This document shows positions 31,097 to 38,332 of a stretch of 41,980 bases of DNA, piece by piece. Made by a program: the position numbers and the translations under genes. Below the pieces are notes generated by a model. It did not search any database, was not told the DNA's origin, and was given only the letters and a program-made list of their open reading frames with translations. The stretch spans positions 1-41,980 of the forward strand of contig DASYQD010000107.1 of NCBI GenBank assembly GCA_036005845.1, given 5' to 3'. Source of the DNA: DASYQD01 sp036005845. Its GTDB lineage: Bacteria > Acidobacteriota > Thermoanaerobaculia > Multivoradales > JAIOJS01. Position 1 is the stretch's first letter; each line of letters opens with the position of its first letter.

Positions 31097-31908
31097 CCAC
31101 GGGACGACGCCCGCGTTCTGGACCCCTTTCTCCCCGGCGAGGGGAGAGAGGGGCAGGGGCGAGAGGGGTGGCAGACAACCAGGCCGGGTACAACCTGGTC
31201 ATCCTCGTCGTCGCCATCACGGTGATGAACATCCTGGTGGCGGCGGCGATCCCGCTCTGGCGCACCGCCATCAAGCGCGAGAAGGAGGAGGAGCTGATCT
31301 CGCGCGGCTTCCAGTACGCCGAAGGGATCCGCGTCTTCCAGCACCGCTTCGGGCGCATGCCGGCGCGCATCGAGGAGCTGGTCGAGGTCAAGCCACGCTG
31401 CATCCGCCGCTTGTGGGACGACCCGATCACCGGCAAGCGCGACTGGGTGCTGATCCGCGTCGGCATGCCGGGCGCCATCGACCCCAACGCGCCCAACGAC
31501 AACGGACGCGGCGGCGAGGGCAAAGACCCGGACGTTCAGGATGACCAGAACGGCGGGGACGACCAGAACGGCGGCGGCGGCGACGCCACCGACACCCGCC
31601 CCAACGCGCCTCCGGGATCGCTCGGCACCACGCCCGACGGCAGCGTCGGCCTCGGCCCCATCCGCGGCGTGCGCAGCCGCAGCAAGGACGAGTCGATCAA
31701 GACGATGTTCGGCCAGCACCGCTACGACCAGTGGCAGTTCACCATCGAGCTGCTGCAGAGCGGCGGCATCGTCAACGTCGGCGGCGCCGGCGTGCCGGCC
31801 GCCACCGGCCCGCGGATATCGGCGAAGTGGATCGGCCGCCCGTTCCGCCCCGGCCTGCAGCAGCCCGGCATCCCGCAGCCGGGCACGCCGCCGCCGGCGA
31901 ACCCGTGA
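31090..31908 (+). CDS. Third pseudopilin-like protein, lacking Glu at +5
   Basis: A protein of 272 residues from ATG 31090, or 246 from GTG 31168. After G33 comes Y-N-L-V-I and the helix LVVAITVMNILVAAAIPLW, so the position +5 glutamate of ordinary pseudopilins is Ile; GspK tip pseudopilins also lack it. A soluble part follows (EEELISRGFQYAEGIRVFQHRF, LWDDPITGKRDWVLI), then an Asp/Asn/Gly-rich linker and an unassigned C-terminal domain with Pro-rich end. From ATG 31090 (ATGGTAA overlap with the preceding stop) the basic leader is coded by a hairpin repeat; GTG 31168 would avoid the repeat but leave a short non-basic leader. A tip or minor subunit is my inference. Confidence 0.75.
   Translation: MVTTGRRPRSGPLSPRRGERGAGARGVADNQAGYNLVILVVAITVMNILVAAAIPLWRTAIKREKEEELISRGFQYAEGIRVFQHRFGRMPARIEELVEVKPRCIRRLWDDPITGKRDWVLIRVGMPGAIDPNAPNDNGRGGEGKDPDVQDDQNGGDDQNGGGGDATDTRPNAPPGSLGTTPDGSVGLGPIRGVRSRSKDESIKTMFGQHRYDQWQFTIELLQSGGIVNVGGAGVPAATGPRISAKWIGRPFRPGLQQPGIPQPGTPPPANP
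31123..31170. repeat. GC-rich hairpin repeat, copy C, at the third pseudopilin start
   Basis: CCCCTTTCTCCCC (31123-31135) and GGGGAGAGAGGGG (31141-31153) form a 13-bp stem with one G-U pair around GGCGA; then CAGGGGCGAGAGGGGTG. Loop plus right arm are identical to copy B. Four GGGG tracts on the mRNA strand could form an RNA G-quadruplex next to the possible GTG start at 31168. Confidence 0.7.
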
Positions 31909-31941
31909 GCCGCGCGGCGCGGAGCACGTTGCGGTGATCGC

Positions 31942-32403
31942 GTGCCTGCGGTGAGAACCGTACCGGTGCGCGTGCGGCGGCTGGCGCACGCCGCCGGCCT
32001 GCCGCTGCCGGGACCGGCTTCCGCGGGCAGCGCCGGGCTCGACCTGCGCGCCGCGGTGGAGAATGAGTTGGTGCTGGTGCCGGGCGCGCGCCTGCTGGTG
32101 CCCACCGGTCTCGTGATCGAGATCCCGCCTGGCTGGGAGGGGCAGGTGCGGCCGCGCAGCGGTCTGGCGCTGCGCCACGGCATCACGCTGCCCAACGCGC
32201 CAGGAACGATCGACAGCGACTACCGCGGCGAGCTGCAGGTGATCCTCGCCAACGCCGGCGGCGAGCCGTTCACCATCCGCCGCGGCGACCGCATCGCGCA
32301 GCTCGTGGTGGCGCCCGTCGCCGCCGTCGAGTGGGTCGAGACCGACGAGATCTCGGCGAGCGCGCGCGAGAGCGGCGGCTTCGGTTCCACCGGCCGCGAG
32401 TGA
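31942..32403 (+). CDS. dut: Deoxyuridine 5'-triphosphate nucleotidohydrolase (dUTPase)
   Basis: A 153-residue trimeric dUTPase that hydrolyses dUTP to dUMP and PPi. The five motifs are in order: SAGLDLRA (1), RPRSGLALRHG (2), PGTIDSDYRGEL (3, with the catalytic Asp), RRGDRIAQLVV (4) and RESGGFGSTGRE (5). Start is GTG 31942 or GTG 31951; neither has an ideally placed ribosome site. It lies 33 nt after the pseudopilin stop and may be co-transcribed, but has no functional tie to secretion. Confidence 0.96.
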   Translation: MPAVRTVPVRVRRLAHAAGLPLPGPASAGSAGLDLRAAVENELVLVPGARLLVPTGLVIEIPPGWEGQVRPRSGLALRHGITLPNAPGTIDSDYRGELQVILANAGGEPFTIRRGDRIAQLVVAPVAAVEWVETDEISASARESGGFGSTGRE

Positions 32404-32461
32404 GGCCGCTCGCACCGCGGGCGCCGCTCCCCTGGCACATCCAGAATCTCGAAGTTTCCAA

Positions 32462-32517
32462 GCCGTTGAATCCCTTCAAACGGCGGCGCAGTGACAGTCG
32501 CGCCACCGCTCGTTTTT
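32462..32517 (+). terminator. Possible terminator after dut and the secretion operon
   Basis: GCCGTTGAA (32462-32470) pairs with TTC-A-AACGGC (32475-32484) with one bulged A around TCCC; a weak GGCGC/GCGCC stem follows and then TTTTT at 32513-32517. The T-run is separated from the first stem, so this is only a tentative terminator. Confidence 0.3.
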
Positions 32518-32522
32518 CGCCC

Positions 32523-32550
32523 TTGCTTGTCGCCTGCCCGCGTGTAGACT
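32523..32550 (+). promoter_or_regulatory. Predicted sigma-70-type promoter of the TonB receptor gene
   Basis: TTGCTT (32523-32528), a 16-nt spacer, and TAGACT (32545-32550) fit a housekeeping promoter. Transcription would begin near 32557, leaving a leader of about 40 nt that contains the strong ribosome site. Confidence 0.4.
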
Positions 32551-32583
32551 AGCCGGCGATTCCGATCACCCTAGCAAGCTCCT

Positions 32584-32591
32584 AAAGGAGG
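32584..32591 (+). promoter_or_regulatory. Strong Shine-Dalgarno site of the TonB receptor gene
   Basis: AAAGGAGG, a full match to the anti-Shine-Dalgarno sequence, six nucleotides ahead of ATG 32598. It is the best ribosome site in the window and suggests high expression. Confidence 0.85.
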
Positions 32592-32597
32592 CATCGA

Positions 32598-35500
32598 ATG
32601 AGGTCCACGCCGAAGTTGCGTCTGCTGGCGCTCGCGCTGCTGGCAGTCGCCTGTCTCGTCGCGCCCGCGGCGCACGCGCAGAGCTTGACCACCGGCACCA
32701 TCACCGGCAGCGTCAGCGGCTCCGCGGACGCCGGCGGCGGCGTCCTGCCGGGCGCCTCGGTCACCGCAGTCCACGAGCCCACCGGCACGCGCTACAGCGC
32801 GACGACCGGCCCCGACGGCCGCTTCGTCATCGTCAACGTGCGTTCCGGCGGCCCTTACACGGTCACCGCCAGCACGCAGGGCTACAAGGACACCTCGGTG
32901 TCCAACGTCACCGCAATCCTCGGCTCCGCCGTCGAGGTGACGATCGAGATGCCGCTCGCTGCAGTGGAGGAGACGATCAACGTCGTCGCCAACGCCGACG
33001 AGATCATCAACCCCAACAAGACCGGCTCGGCCTCGGCGGTGTCCACCGCGACGATCGAGAACGGCGCCACCGTGCGCCGCCAGGTCCAGGACTTCGCGCG
33101 CATGAACCCCTACTTCGCGGTCGACGCCTCCGACGCCGCCGCGAGCCGCATCACCGTCGCCGGGCGGAACAACCGCTACAACACGATCCAGATCGACGGC
33201 GCCGTCAACAACGACCTCTTCGGCCTCGCCGACACCGGCACGCCCGGCGGCACCACCGACGCGCAGCCGATCTCGCTCGACGCCATCCAGCAGCTCCAGC
33301 TCGTGGTGTCGCCCTACGACGTGCGCCAGGGCGGCTTCACCGGCGGCGGCATCAACGCGGTGACGCGCTCGGGCAGCAACGACTGGGACGGCTCGGTCTA
33401 CGGCTCGCAGCGCGACGAGAGCTTCGTCGGCGATTGGATCCGCACCCGGCCGACGACCACCTCGCCCACCATCGACACCGTGAAGCGGCCGATCTCCACC
33501 TTCAGCGAGGACCAGTACGGCGGGCGCCTCGGCGGCCCCATCCGCCGCGACAACCTCTTCTTCTTCGTCAGCGGCGAGCGCAACCGCAAGGACCAGCCCA
33601 ACGGCACCTCCGCCGACGGCAGCACCTCGACGCGCTACCAGGGCACCACCAGCCCGGCGGCGGTGGCCAACGTCCTGCGCAGCCGCTACGGCTACGATCC
33701 GGGCAGTCTCGGCGACATCATCGGCGCCACCGACAGCGACCTCGCCTTCGGCCGCCTCGACTTCAACGCCGCCACCGGCCACCAGGTGACGCTGCGCCAC
33801 AACTACGTCAAGGCCTCGCGCGACGTCATCGAGAACCGCAGCTCCACCTCGTTCCGCTTCCCGACCTCGATCTACAGCAACGCCGACAAGACCAACTCGA
33901 CGGTGCTGCAGGTCAACAGCGTCTTCGGCACCTTCTTCAACGAGGGGCGGCTGGGCTTCCAGACCATCCGCGACCTGCGTTCCGTGCCGGCGACCTTCCC
34001 CAGCGTCGAGGTCGGGCCGACCGCGCCGCGCGCCGGCGAGGTGCTCGCCGGCACCGAGCGGTTCTCGGGCGCCAACTCGCTCGACCAGGACATCTTCGAG
34101 CTGACCGACGACCTCACCTTCCTGCGCGGCGACCACACGGTCACCGTCGGCACCCATAACGAGGCGTTCAAGTTCAAGAACCTCTTCCTCTCCGACTTCT
34201 ACGGCTACTACTACTTCCCCACCCAGGCGGCGCTCGACGCCGGCCTCGCCACCCAGTACTCGATCTCCTTCGCCAACACCGCCGACCCGGCGGTGGGCTT
34301 CAAGGTGCGCCAGTACGGCCTCTACGGCGGCGACCAGTGGCGCTTCAACGACCGCCTCACGCTCACCTTCGGCGTGCGCGCCGACAAGCCGAGCTTCGTC
34401 GATACGCCGGCCTTCAACCCGGTGGTGCTCTCCGCCCTCGGCCGCCACACCGACTCGACGCCGAGCGAGGACGTGGTGATCTCGCCGCGCCTGGGATTCA
34501 ACTGGAGCCCGACCGGCAAGGACCAGCTGCGCGGCGGTGTCGGCGTCTTCGCCGGCCGCACGCCGTACGTGTGGATCTCCAACGCCTTCGGCGGCACCGG
34601 TGTCGCCAGCACGGCGTTGACCACCAACTGCCCGGGCGGCACGACGCCGTTCACCGCCACGCCCTGCATCCCGTTCAACGCCAACCCCAGCACCCAGCCG
34701 CACACCGGCGGCGCCGGCTCGTCGATCTCGGTCGACCTCGTCGACCCGAGCTTCGACTTCCCGCGCGTGCTGCGCGCCACCCTCGGCTACGACCGCGTGC
34801 TGCCGTGGGACGTCCGGGCCACCATCGAAGGCGTCTGGTCGCAGACCCAGAAGGACGTCTTCTACGAGAACGTCGGCAAGGTGCAGACGGGCACCAGCCC
34901 GCTCGACGGCCGGCCGCGCTACTCGTCGATCAACTCGACGGTGACCAACGCCTACCTGCTGACCAACACCAGCAAGGGTGAGGAGAAGGTGGTCAGCCTC
35001 CAGCTGCAGCGCAACTTCACGCGCGGCCTGCAGGCGTCCGCCTCGTACACCTGGATGGACGCCAAGTCGGCGCATGACGCGACCTCCAGCCGCGCCGTCT
35101 CCAACTGGCAGTTCCGTCCCACCAAGGGCAACATCTTCGACGACGACGTGGCGCGCTCGCAGTTCGAGGTCGAGCACCGCTTCACCGTCGCTCCCACCTA
35201 CACCTTCACGACCGGCCCGGTGGGTCACACCATCGCGCTGTTCTGGAACGTGCAGTCCGGGCGGCCCTACTCGATCCTCATGGGCGGCGACGTCAACGGC
35301 GACGGCCAGGCCACCAACGACCTGCTCTTCGTCCCCGGCTCGGCCGACGCCATCATCCTGCAGAGCAGCAGCGGCGCGGTGATCCCCTACGAGCGCTTCG
35401 CCGCCTTCCTGCGCAGCAACGGCCTCGGCGGCACCGACGGCAGGACCCTCGACCGCAACGAGTTCACCGAGCCATGGTCGCACCAGCTCGACTTCCACTA

Positions 35501-35771
35501 CGGCCTCGAGGTGCCGGTCAAGGTCGTGCGCGCCGAGGTGACCTTCGACGTGCTCAACGCGCTCAACCTGATCAACAAGGACTGGGGCCAGGTGCGCTTC
35601 GTCAACCTGCAGACGACGACGCCGGTCAACTTCGTCGGCATCGACTCGGCGACGGGCAAGCCGATCTACCGCGAAGCGGCCGCCAACCGCCTCCTCCCCG
35701 GCTCGCAGTTCAGCACCGCGGACCTCCGCTCGCGCTGGCAGGCGAAGCTGGGGCTGCGTCTGAGCTTCTAA
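32598..35771 (+). CDS. TonB-dependent receptor, Oar-like, with carboxypeptidase-type N-terminal domain
   Basis: A 1057-residue outer-membrane protein. Sec signal peptide LLALALLAVACLVAPAAHAQ; a carboxypeptidase regulatory-like beta domain at about 28-115 (GSVSGSADAGGGVLPGASV, GPDGRFVIVNVRSGGPYTV); a TonB plug at about 130-260 (VAGRNNRYNTIQIDGAVNN, GGFTGGGINAVTRSG); and a 22-strand-type barrel ending in WQAKLGLRLSF with the terminal Phe of outer-membrane proteins. No obvious TonB box is seen. Oar-like proteins of this size are numerous in Acidobacteriota; ligands are mostly unknown, with a role in carbohydrate or protein uptake or in adhesion proposed. It stands alone between its own promoter and terminator. 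Confidence 0.9.
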   Translation: MRSTPKLRLLALALLAVACLVAPAAHAQSLTTGTITGSVSGSADAGGGVLPGASVTAVHEPTGTRYSATTGPDGRFVIVNVRSGGPYTVTASTQGYKDTSVSNVTAILGSAVEVTIEMPLAAVEETINVVANADEIINPNKTGSASAVSTATIENGATVRRQVQDFARMNPYFAVDASDAAASRITVAGRNNRYNTIQIDGAVNNDLFGLADTGTPGGTTDAQPISLDAIQQLQLVVSPYDVRQGGFTGGGINAVTRSGSNDWDGSVYGSQRDESFVGDWIRTRPTTTSPTIDTVKRPISTFSEDQYGGRLGGPIRRDNLFFFVSGERNRKDQPNGTSADGSTSTRYQGTTSPAAVANVLRSRYGYDPGSLGDIIGATDSDLAFGRLDFNAATGHQVTLRHNYVKASRDVIENRSSTSFRFPTSIYSNADKTNSTVLQVNSVFGTFFNEGRLGFQTIRDLRSVPATFPSVEVGPTAPRAGEVLAGTERFSGANSLDQDIFELTDDLTFLRGDHTVTVGTHNEAFKFKNLFLSDFYGYYYFPTQAALDAGLATQYSISFANTADPAVGFKVRQYGLYGGDQWRFNDRLTLTFGVRADKPSFVDTPAFNPVVLSALGRHTDSTPSEDVVISPRLGFNWSPTGKDQLRGGVGVFAGRTPYVWISNAFGGTGVASTALTTNCPGGTTPFTATPCIPFNANPSTQPHTGGAGSSISVDLVDPSFDFPRVLRATLGYDRVLPWDVRATIEGVWSQTQKDVFYENVGKVQTGTSPLDGRPRYSSINSTVTNAYLLTNTSKGEEKVVSLQLQRNFTRGLQASASYTWMDAKSAHDATSSRAVSNWQFRPTKGNIFDDDVARSQFEVEHRFTVAPTYTFTTGPVGHTIALFWNVQSGRPYSILMGGDVNGDGQATNDLLFVPGSADAIILQSSSGAVIPYERFAAFLRSNGLGGTDGRTLDRNEFTEPWSHQLDFHYGLEVPVKVVRAEVTFDVLNALNLINKDWGQVRFVNLQTTTPVNFVGIDSATGKPIYREAAANRLLPGSQFSTADLRSRWQAKLGLRLSF

Positions 35772-35798
35772 GCGAAAGCTCAGCGATCGAAAGAAAGG

Positions 35799-35828
35799 CG
35801 GGGCCCATCCGGGTCCCGTCTTTTTTTC
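35799..35828 (+). terminator. Intrinsic terminator of the TonB receptor gene
   Basis: CGGGGCCC (35799-35806) pairs with GGGTCCCG (35811-35818) with one G-U pair around ATCC; then TC and seven T residues. On the minus strand the same stem is followed by a T-rich CCTTTCTTTC, so it may also end the convergent operon. Confidence 0.85.
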
Positions 35829-35840
35829 TACGCGGGCCTT

Positions 35841-36065
35841 CTATTCGGCGGGCTTGCCGCCGGGCTTCGAAGCGATGGCGATCATCAGCTCGCGGACGAC
35901 GTCCTTGAGCTCGAGCACCATCTCCGCCAGGTCGCGCACCCGCTCGTCGAGCTTCTCCGGCTCGGCGCTGCGGTTCTGGATCGACTTGCTGCGCACCTTG
36001 TAGCTCAGCCGGTCCTCGAGGACCTCGAGCTTGGCGAAGGTTTCCTTGAAGCGGTTGGCATCCAC
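35841..36065 (-). CDS. Small coiled-coil protein, unknown function
   Basis: A 74-residue acidic, helix-rich protein: NRFKETFAKLEVLEDRLSYK, then EKLDERVRDLAEMVLELKD and VVRELMIAIA, with heptad-like Leu/Val spacing that suggests a coiled coil. I recognise no family. Start GTG 36065 is supported by GAGGAGGG about six nucleotides ahead on the minus strand. It lies 26 nt after the cytochrome c stop and is the last gene of the minus-strand operon. The frame is open far upstream, but that part is antisense to nothing real and overlaps cytochrome c. Confidence 0.65.
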   Translation of the reverse strand: MDANRFKETFAKLEVLEDRLSYKVRSKSIQNRSAEPEKLDERVRDLAEMVLELKDVVRELMIAIASKPGGKPAE

Positions 36066-36091
36066 GGCTCGCCCTCCTCGCCCTCGGCTTC

Positions 36092-36472
36092 TCAGCCCGC
36101 CGGCCGGCGGCTCTTCTCGCCGCGCAGCTCGCGCAGGTAGTCGACCAGCGCCTGCACCTGCTGGCGCGACAGATCGGGGTTGGCCGGCATGCTGCCGAAC
36201 ACGCCCTGGCGGATGACCACCGCCCACGAGCCGGGCTCGGCGCCGTGGGTCCACGAGTCGTCGGTCAGATCGGCGTTGTAGTTGCCCATGTACTGCGGCG
36301 TGTTGCCGTTGCCGGCGACGCCGTGGCACTGCGCGCAGCGGTCGCGCCAGAGCTTCTCGCCCTCGCTGCGCTTGGGGAAGAGCGCGTCGCAGCCGGCGAG
36401 CGCCAGGCTGGTGGCGACGACGAACACGACGGTGCCGGCGACGAGCCGGCGGTTGCGGCGGTGGGTGGCCAT
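36092..36472 (-). CDS. Class I cytochrome c, lipoprotein
   Basis: A 126-residue monohaem cytochrome c. A lipoprotein signal (VVFVVATSLALAGC, C28 lipidated) anchors it at the periplasmic face. C46-A-Q-C49-H50 binds haem; the distal ligand is probably Met in FGSMPANPDLS; VQALVDYLREL is the usual C-terminal helix. This is an electron carrier, with partner unknown; no oxidase or other respiratory gene is nearby. GGAGGAG precedes the ATG by about six nucleotides. It follows the SDR by 39 nt and may be co-transcribed. Confidence 0.92.
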   Translation of the reverse strand: MATHRRNRRLVAGTVVFVVATSLALAGCDALFPKRSEGEKLWRDRCAQCHGVAGNGNTPQYMGNYNADLTDDSWTHGAEPGSWAVVIRQGVFGSMPANPDLSRQQVQALVDYLRELRGEKSRRPAG

Positions 36473-36511
36473 CGGTGTCTCCTCCGCGATCGCGGTATCT
36501 CGTCCGCGAAA

Positions 36512-37285
36512 CTAGGCGTCTTCTCTCCGAAAGACCTCGGTGGCGGTCGCCTGGTCGCGCGGCCGCACCACGATCTCGTCGACGTCGACGTGCGCCGGCA
36601 GCGAGCAGACCCAGCGCACGCACTCGGCGACGTCGTCGGCGGTCAACGGCTGCATGCCTCGATACACCTTCTCGGCGCGCTCGGCATCGCCGGCGAAACG
36701 GACCAGCGAGAACTCGGTCTCGACGAGACCGGGCGAGAGCTCGGTGACGCGCACCGGCTTGCCGAGCAGCTCGAGGCGCAGCGTGCGGGTGAAGGCGCGC
36801 AGCGCGTGCTTCGACGCCGTGTAGCCGGCGCCGCCGCGGTAGGTCTCGAAGCCGGCGATCGAGCCGACGATGACGACGAGGCCGTCGCCGCTCGCCTCGA
36901 GCTTGGGCAGCAGCGCGCGCACGGTGTAGAGCACGCCGAGCACGTTGGTGCGGAACATCGTCTCCCACAGGTCATCGCGCGCCGCCTCGATGCGGTCGGT
37001 GCCCAGTGCCTTGCCGGCGTTGGCCACCAGCACGTCGAGCCGCGGGATCGCGGCGGCGAAGGCCTCGACGCTCTGCGCGTCGGTCACGTCGAGCGGCAGC
37101 GCGCGCGCGCCGAGCGGCTCGGCCACCTCGCGCAAGCGATCGAGCCGCCGCGCGCCGAGCACCAGCTCGTAGCCCATGCCGGCGAGAGCGCGCGCGGTGG
37201 CGGCGCCGATGCCCGAGCTGGCGCCGGTGATGGCGGCGACGCGGCGCTTCGTCACTGGGCGCTCCGTCAGTTGGCGCTCCGTCAC
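36512..37285 (-). CDS. Short-chain dehydrogenase/reductase (YdfG-like SDR)
   Basis: A 257-residue classical SDR. Cofactor motif G21-A-S-S-G-I-G27, the NAG motif N89-A-G, and catalytic S142, Y155 and K159 (YTASK) are all present. VTELSPGLVETEF and DVAECVRWVCSLPAHVDVDEI are typical of the YdfG/serine 3-dehydrogenase type, which reduces 3-hydroxy acids or related carbonyls; the substrate is not certain. GTG 37285 overlaps the Nudix stop (GTGA) and has GGAGGAGG just ahead. The first ten residues are three near-copies of a 15-bp unit, so the ancestral start may be GTG 37255. Confidence 0.9.
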   Translation of the reverse strand: MTERQLTERPVTKRRVAAITGASSGIGAATARALAGMGYELVLGARRLDRLREVAEPLGARALPLDVTDAQSVEAFAAAIPRLDVLVANAGKALGTDRIEAARDDLWETMFRTNVLGVLYTVRALLPKLEASGDGLVVIVGSIAGFETYRGGAGYTASKHALRAFTRTLRLELLGKPVRVTELSPGLVETEFSLVRFAGDAERAEKVYRGMQPLTADDVAECVRWVCSLPAHVDVDEIVVRPRDQATATEVFRREDA

Positions 37286-37288
37286 TTG
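37244..37288. repeat. Three tandem 15-bp units at the SDR start
   Basis: GCGCTTCGTCACTGG (37244-37258), GCGCTCCGTCAGTTG (37259-37273) and GCGCTCCGTCACTTG (37274-37288) differ by one or two bases. Read on the minus strand they code T-E-R-Q-L, T-E-R-P-V and T-K-R-R-V, and the outermost unit holds both the Nudix stop and the SDR start codon. Confidence 0.9.
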
Positions 37289-37704
37289 GCCTCCTCCGGA
37301 GCCGCCAACTCTCGCGCCGTGCGGACGACCTCGCGCTCGTTGTCGAAGGAGAGCTGCGCCAACGCCTCGTCCCAGGGGTACCAGCGCGCCGCCACCACCT
37401 CGCGCGGATCGCTGTCGCGCTCGCTGCCGTCGAGGTAGGCCATCAGGTAGTAGTCGACGCGCTTGTGGATGCGCACGCGGCCCTCGACGTCGTAGCTGTA
37501 GTCGATGCTGGGCAGCGGCGTCAGCACCCGCGCCAGCACGCCGGTCTCCTCGCGCACCTCGCGCACCGCCGCTTCCGGCGGCGCTTCGCCGCGCTCGACG
37601 TGCCCTTTCGGGAGCTGCCAGCGGCCGGCGCGCGGCGCGATGAGCAGCACCTCGCCGCCGCGGACGACGAGACCTCCCGCCGAGTGGTGGTGCTGCACTC
37701 TCAT
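37282..37704 (-). CDS. Nudix hydrolase
   Basis: A 140-residue Nudix protein. The full Nudix box G34-x5-E40-x7-R48-E49-V-R-E-E-T-G-V56 is intact, with the metal-binding glutamates. The N-terminal SAGGLVVRGGEVLLI and RWQLPKGHVERGE resemble the diadenosine/diphosphoinositol polyphosphate hydrolase group, so it may hydrolyse dinucleoside polyphosphates or another nucleoside diphosphate derivative. The ATG at 37704 gives the normal start; it lies 16 nt after pdxH. Substrate is not predictable from sequence alone. Confidence 0.9.
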   Translation of the reverse strand: MRVQHHHSAGGLVVRGGEVLLIAPRAGRWQLPKGHVERGEAPPEAAVREVREETGVLARVLTPLPSIDYSYDVEGRVRIHKRVDYYLMAYLDGSERDSDPREVVAARWYPWDEALAQLSFDNEREVVRTARELAAPEEAK

Positions 37705-37720
37705 CGTCGGCCGGGATCCG

Positions 37721-38332
37721 TCACGGGTACAACCGCTCCAGGCTCCAACCCGTGGCCGTACGGCGGAACAGCTCGCGGTCGTGCAGGCGGTGGTCGCGGC
37801 CGCTCCACAGCTCGATCTGCTCCGGCACCAGCAGGAAGCCGGCCCAGAACGGCGGCCGCGGCACCGCGGATTCTGCGTAGCGCTCGGCGACCCGCGCGCA
37901 CCGCTCTTCGAGCAGCGCGCGCGAGGCGAGCGGCGCGCTCTGCCGCGACGCCCAGGCGCCGATCTGGCTGTCGCGGCCGCGGCTCGCGAAGTAGGCGTCG
38001 GACTCGTCGGCGGGCAGCGGCTCGACGGCGCCCTCGACGCGCACCTGGCGGGCGATCGTCGGCCAGTGGAAGCAGAGCGCGGCGCGCGGGTTCTCGTCGA
38101 GCTCGCGGGCCTTCCTGCTGCCGAGGTTGGTGAAGAAGCGGAAGCCGCGCTCGTCGACGATCTTGACCAGCACCATGCGCACCGACGGCCGCCCCAGCGC
38201 GTCGGCGGTGGCGAGCGCCGCGGCGGTGGCGTCGTGCGTCTCGCCTTGCTTCGCCTCGGCGAAGAGCTGCTGGAAGGCGGCGATGGGATCCGCATCCGTG
38301 GGCGCCGCGTCGTGCACCGGCTCGCCGCCCAA
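37721..38332 (-). CDS. pdxH: Pyridoxamine 5'-phosphate oxidase
   Basis: A 203-residue FMN oxidase that makes pyridoxal 5'-phosphate from pyridoxine or pyridoxamine phosphate. Seen: RPSVRMVLVKIVDERGFRFF, NLGSRKARELDENP, ALCFHWPTIARQVRVEG, the block SRGRDSQIGAWASRQS, and the C-terminal RTATGWSLERLYP. Start: TTG 38332 immediately follows the yqgE TAG and has GAAGGGG about eight nucleotides ahead; GTG 38317 is an alternative. PLP supply is a general housekeeping role. Confidence 0.95.
   Translation of the reverse strand: MGGEPVHDAAPTDADPIAAFQQLFAEAKQGETHDATAAALATADALGRPSVRMVLVKIVDERGFRFFTNLGSRKARELDENPRAALCFHWPTIARQVRVEGAVEPLPADESDAYFASRGRDSQIGAWASRQSAPLASRALLEERCARVAERYAESAVPRPPFWAGFLLVPEQIELWSGRDHRLHDRELFRRTATGWSLERLYP

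Noticed and set aside
32571..35498. 975-codon minus-strand frame opposite the TonB receptor
   Set aside because: Antisense shadow; the plus-strand gene has signal peptide, strong ribosome site and terminator.
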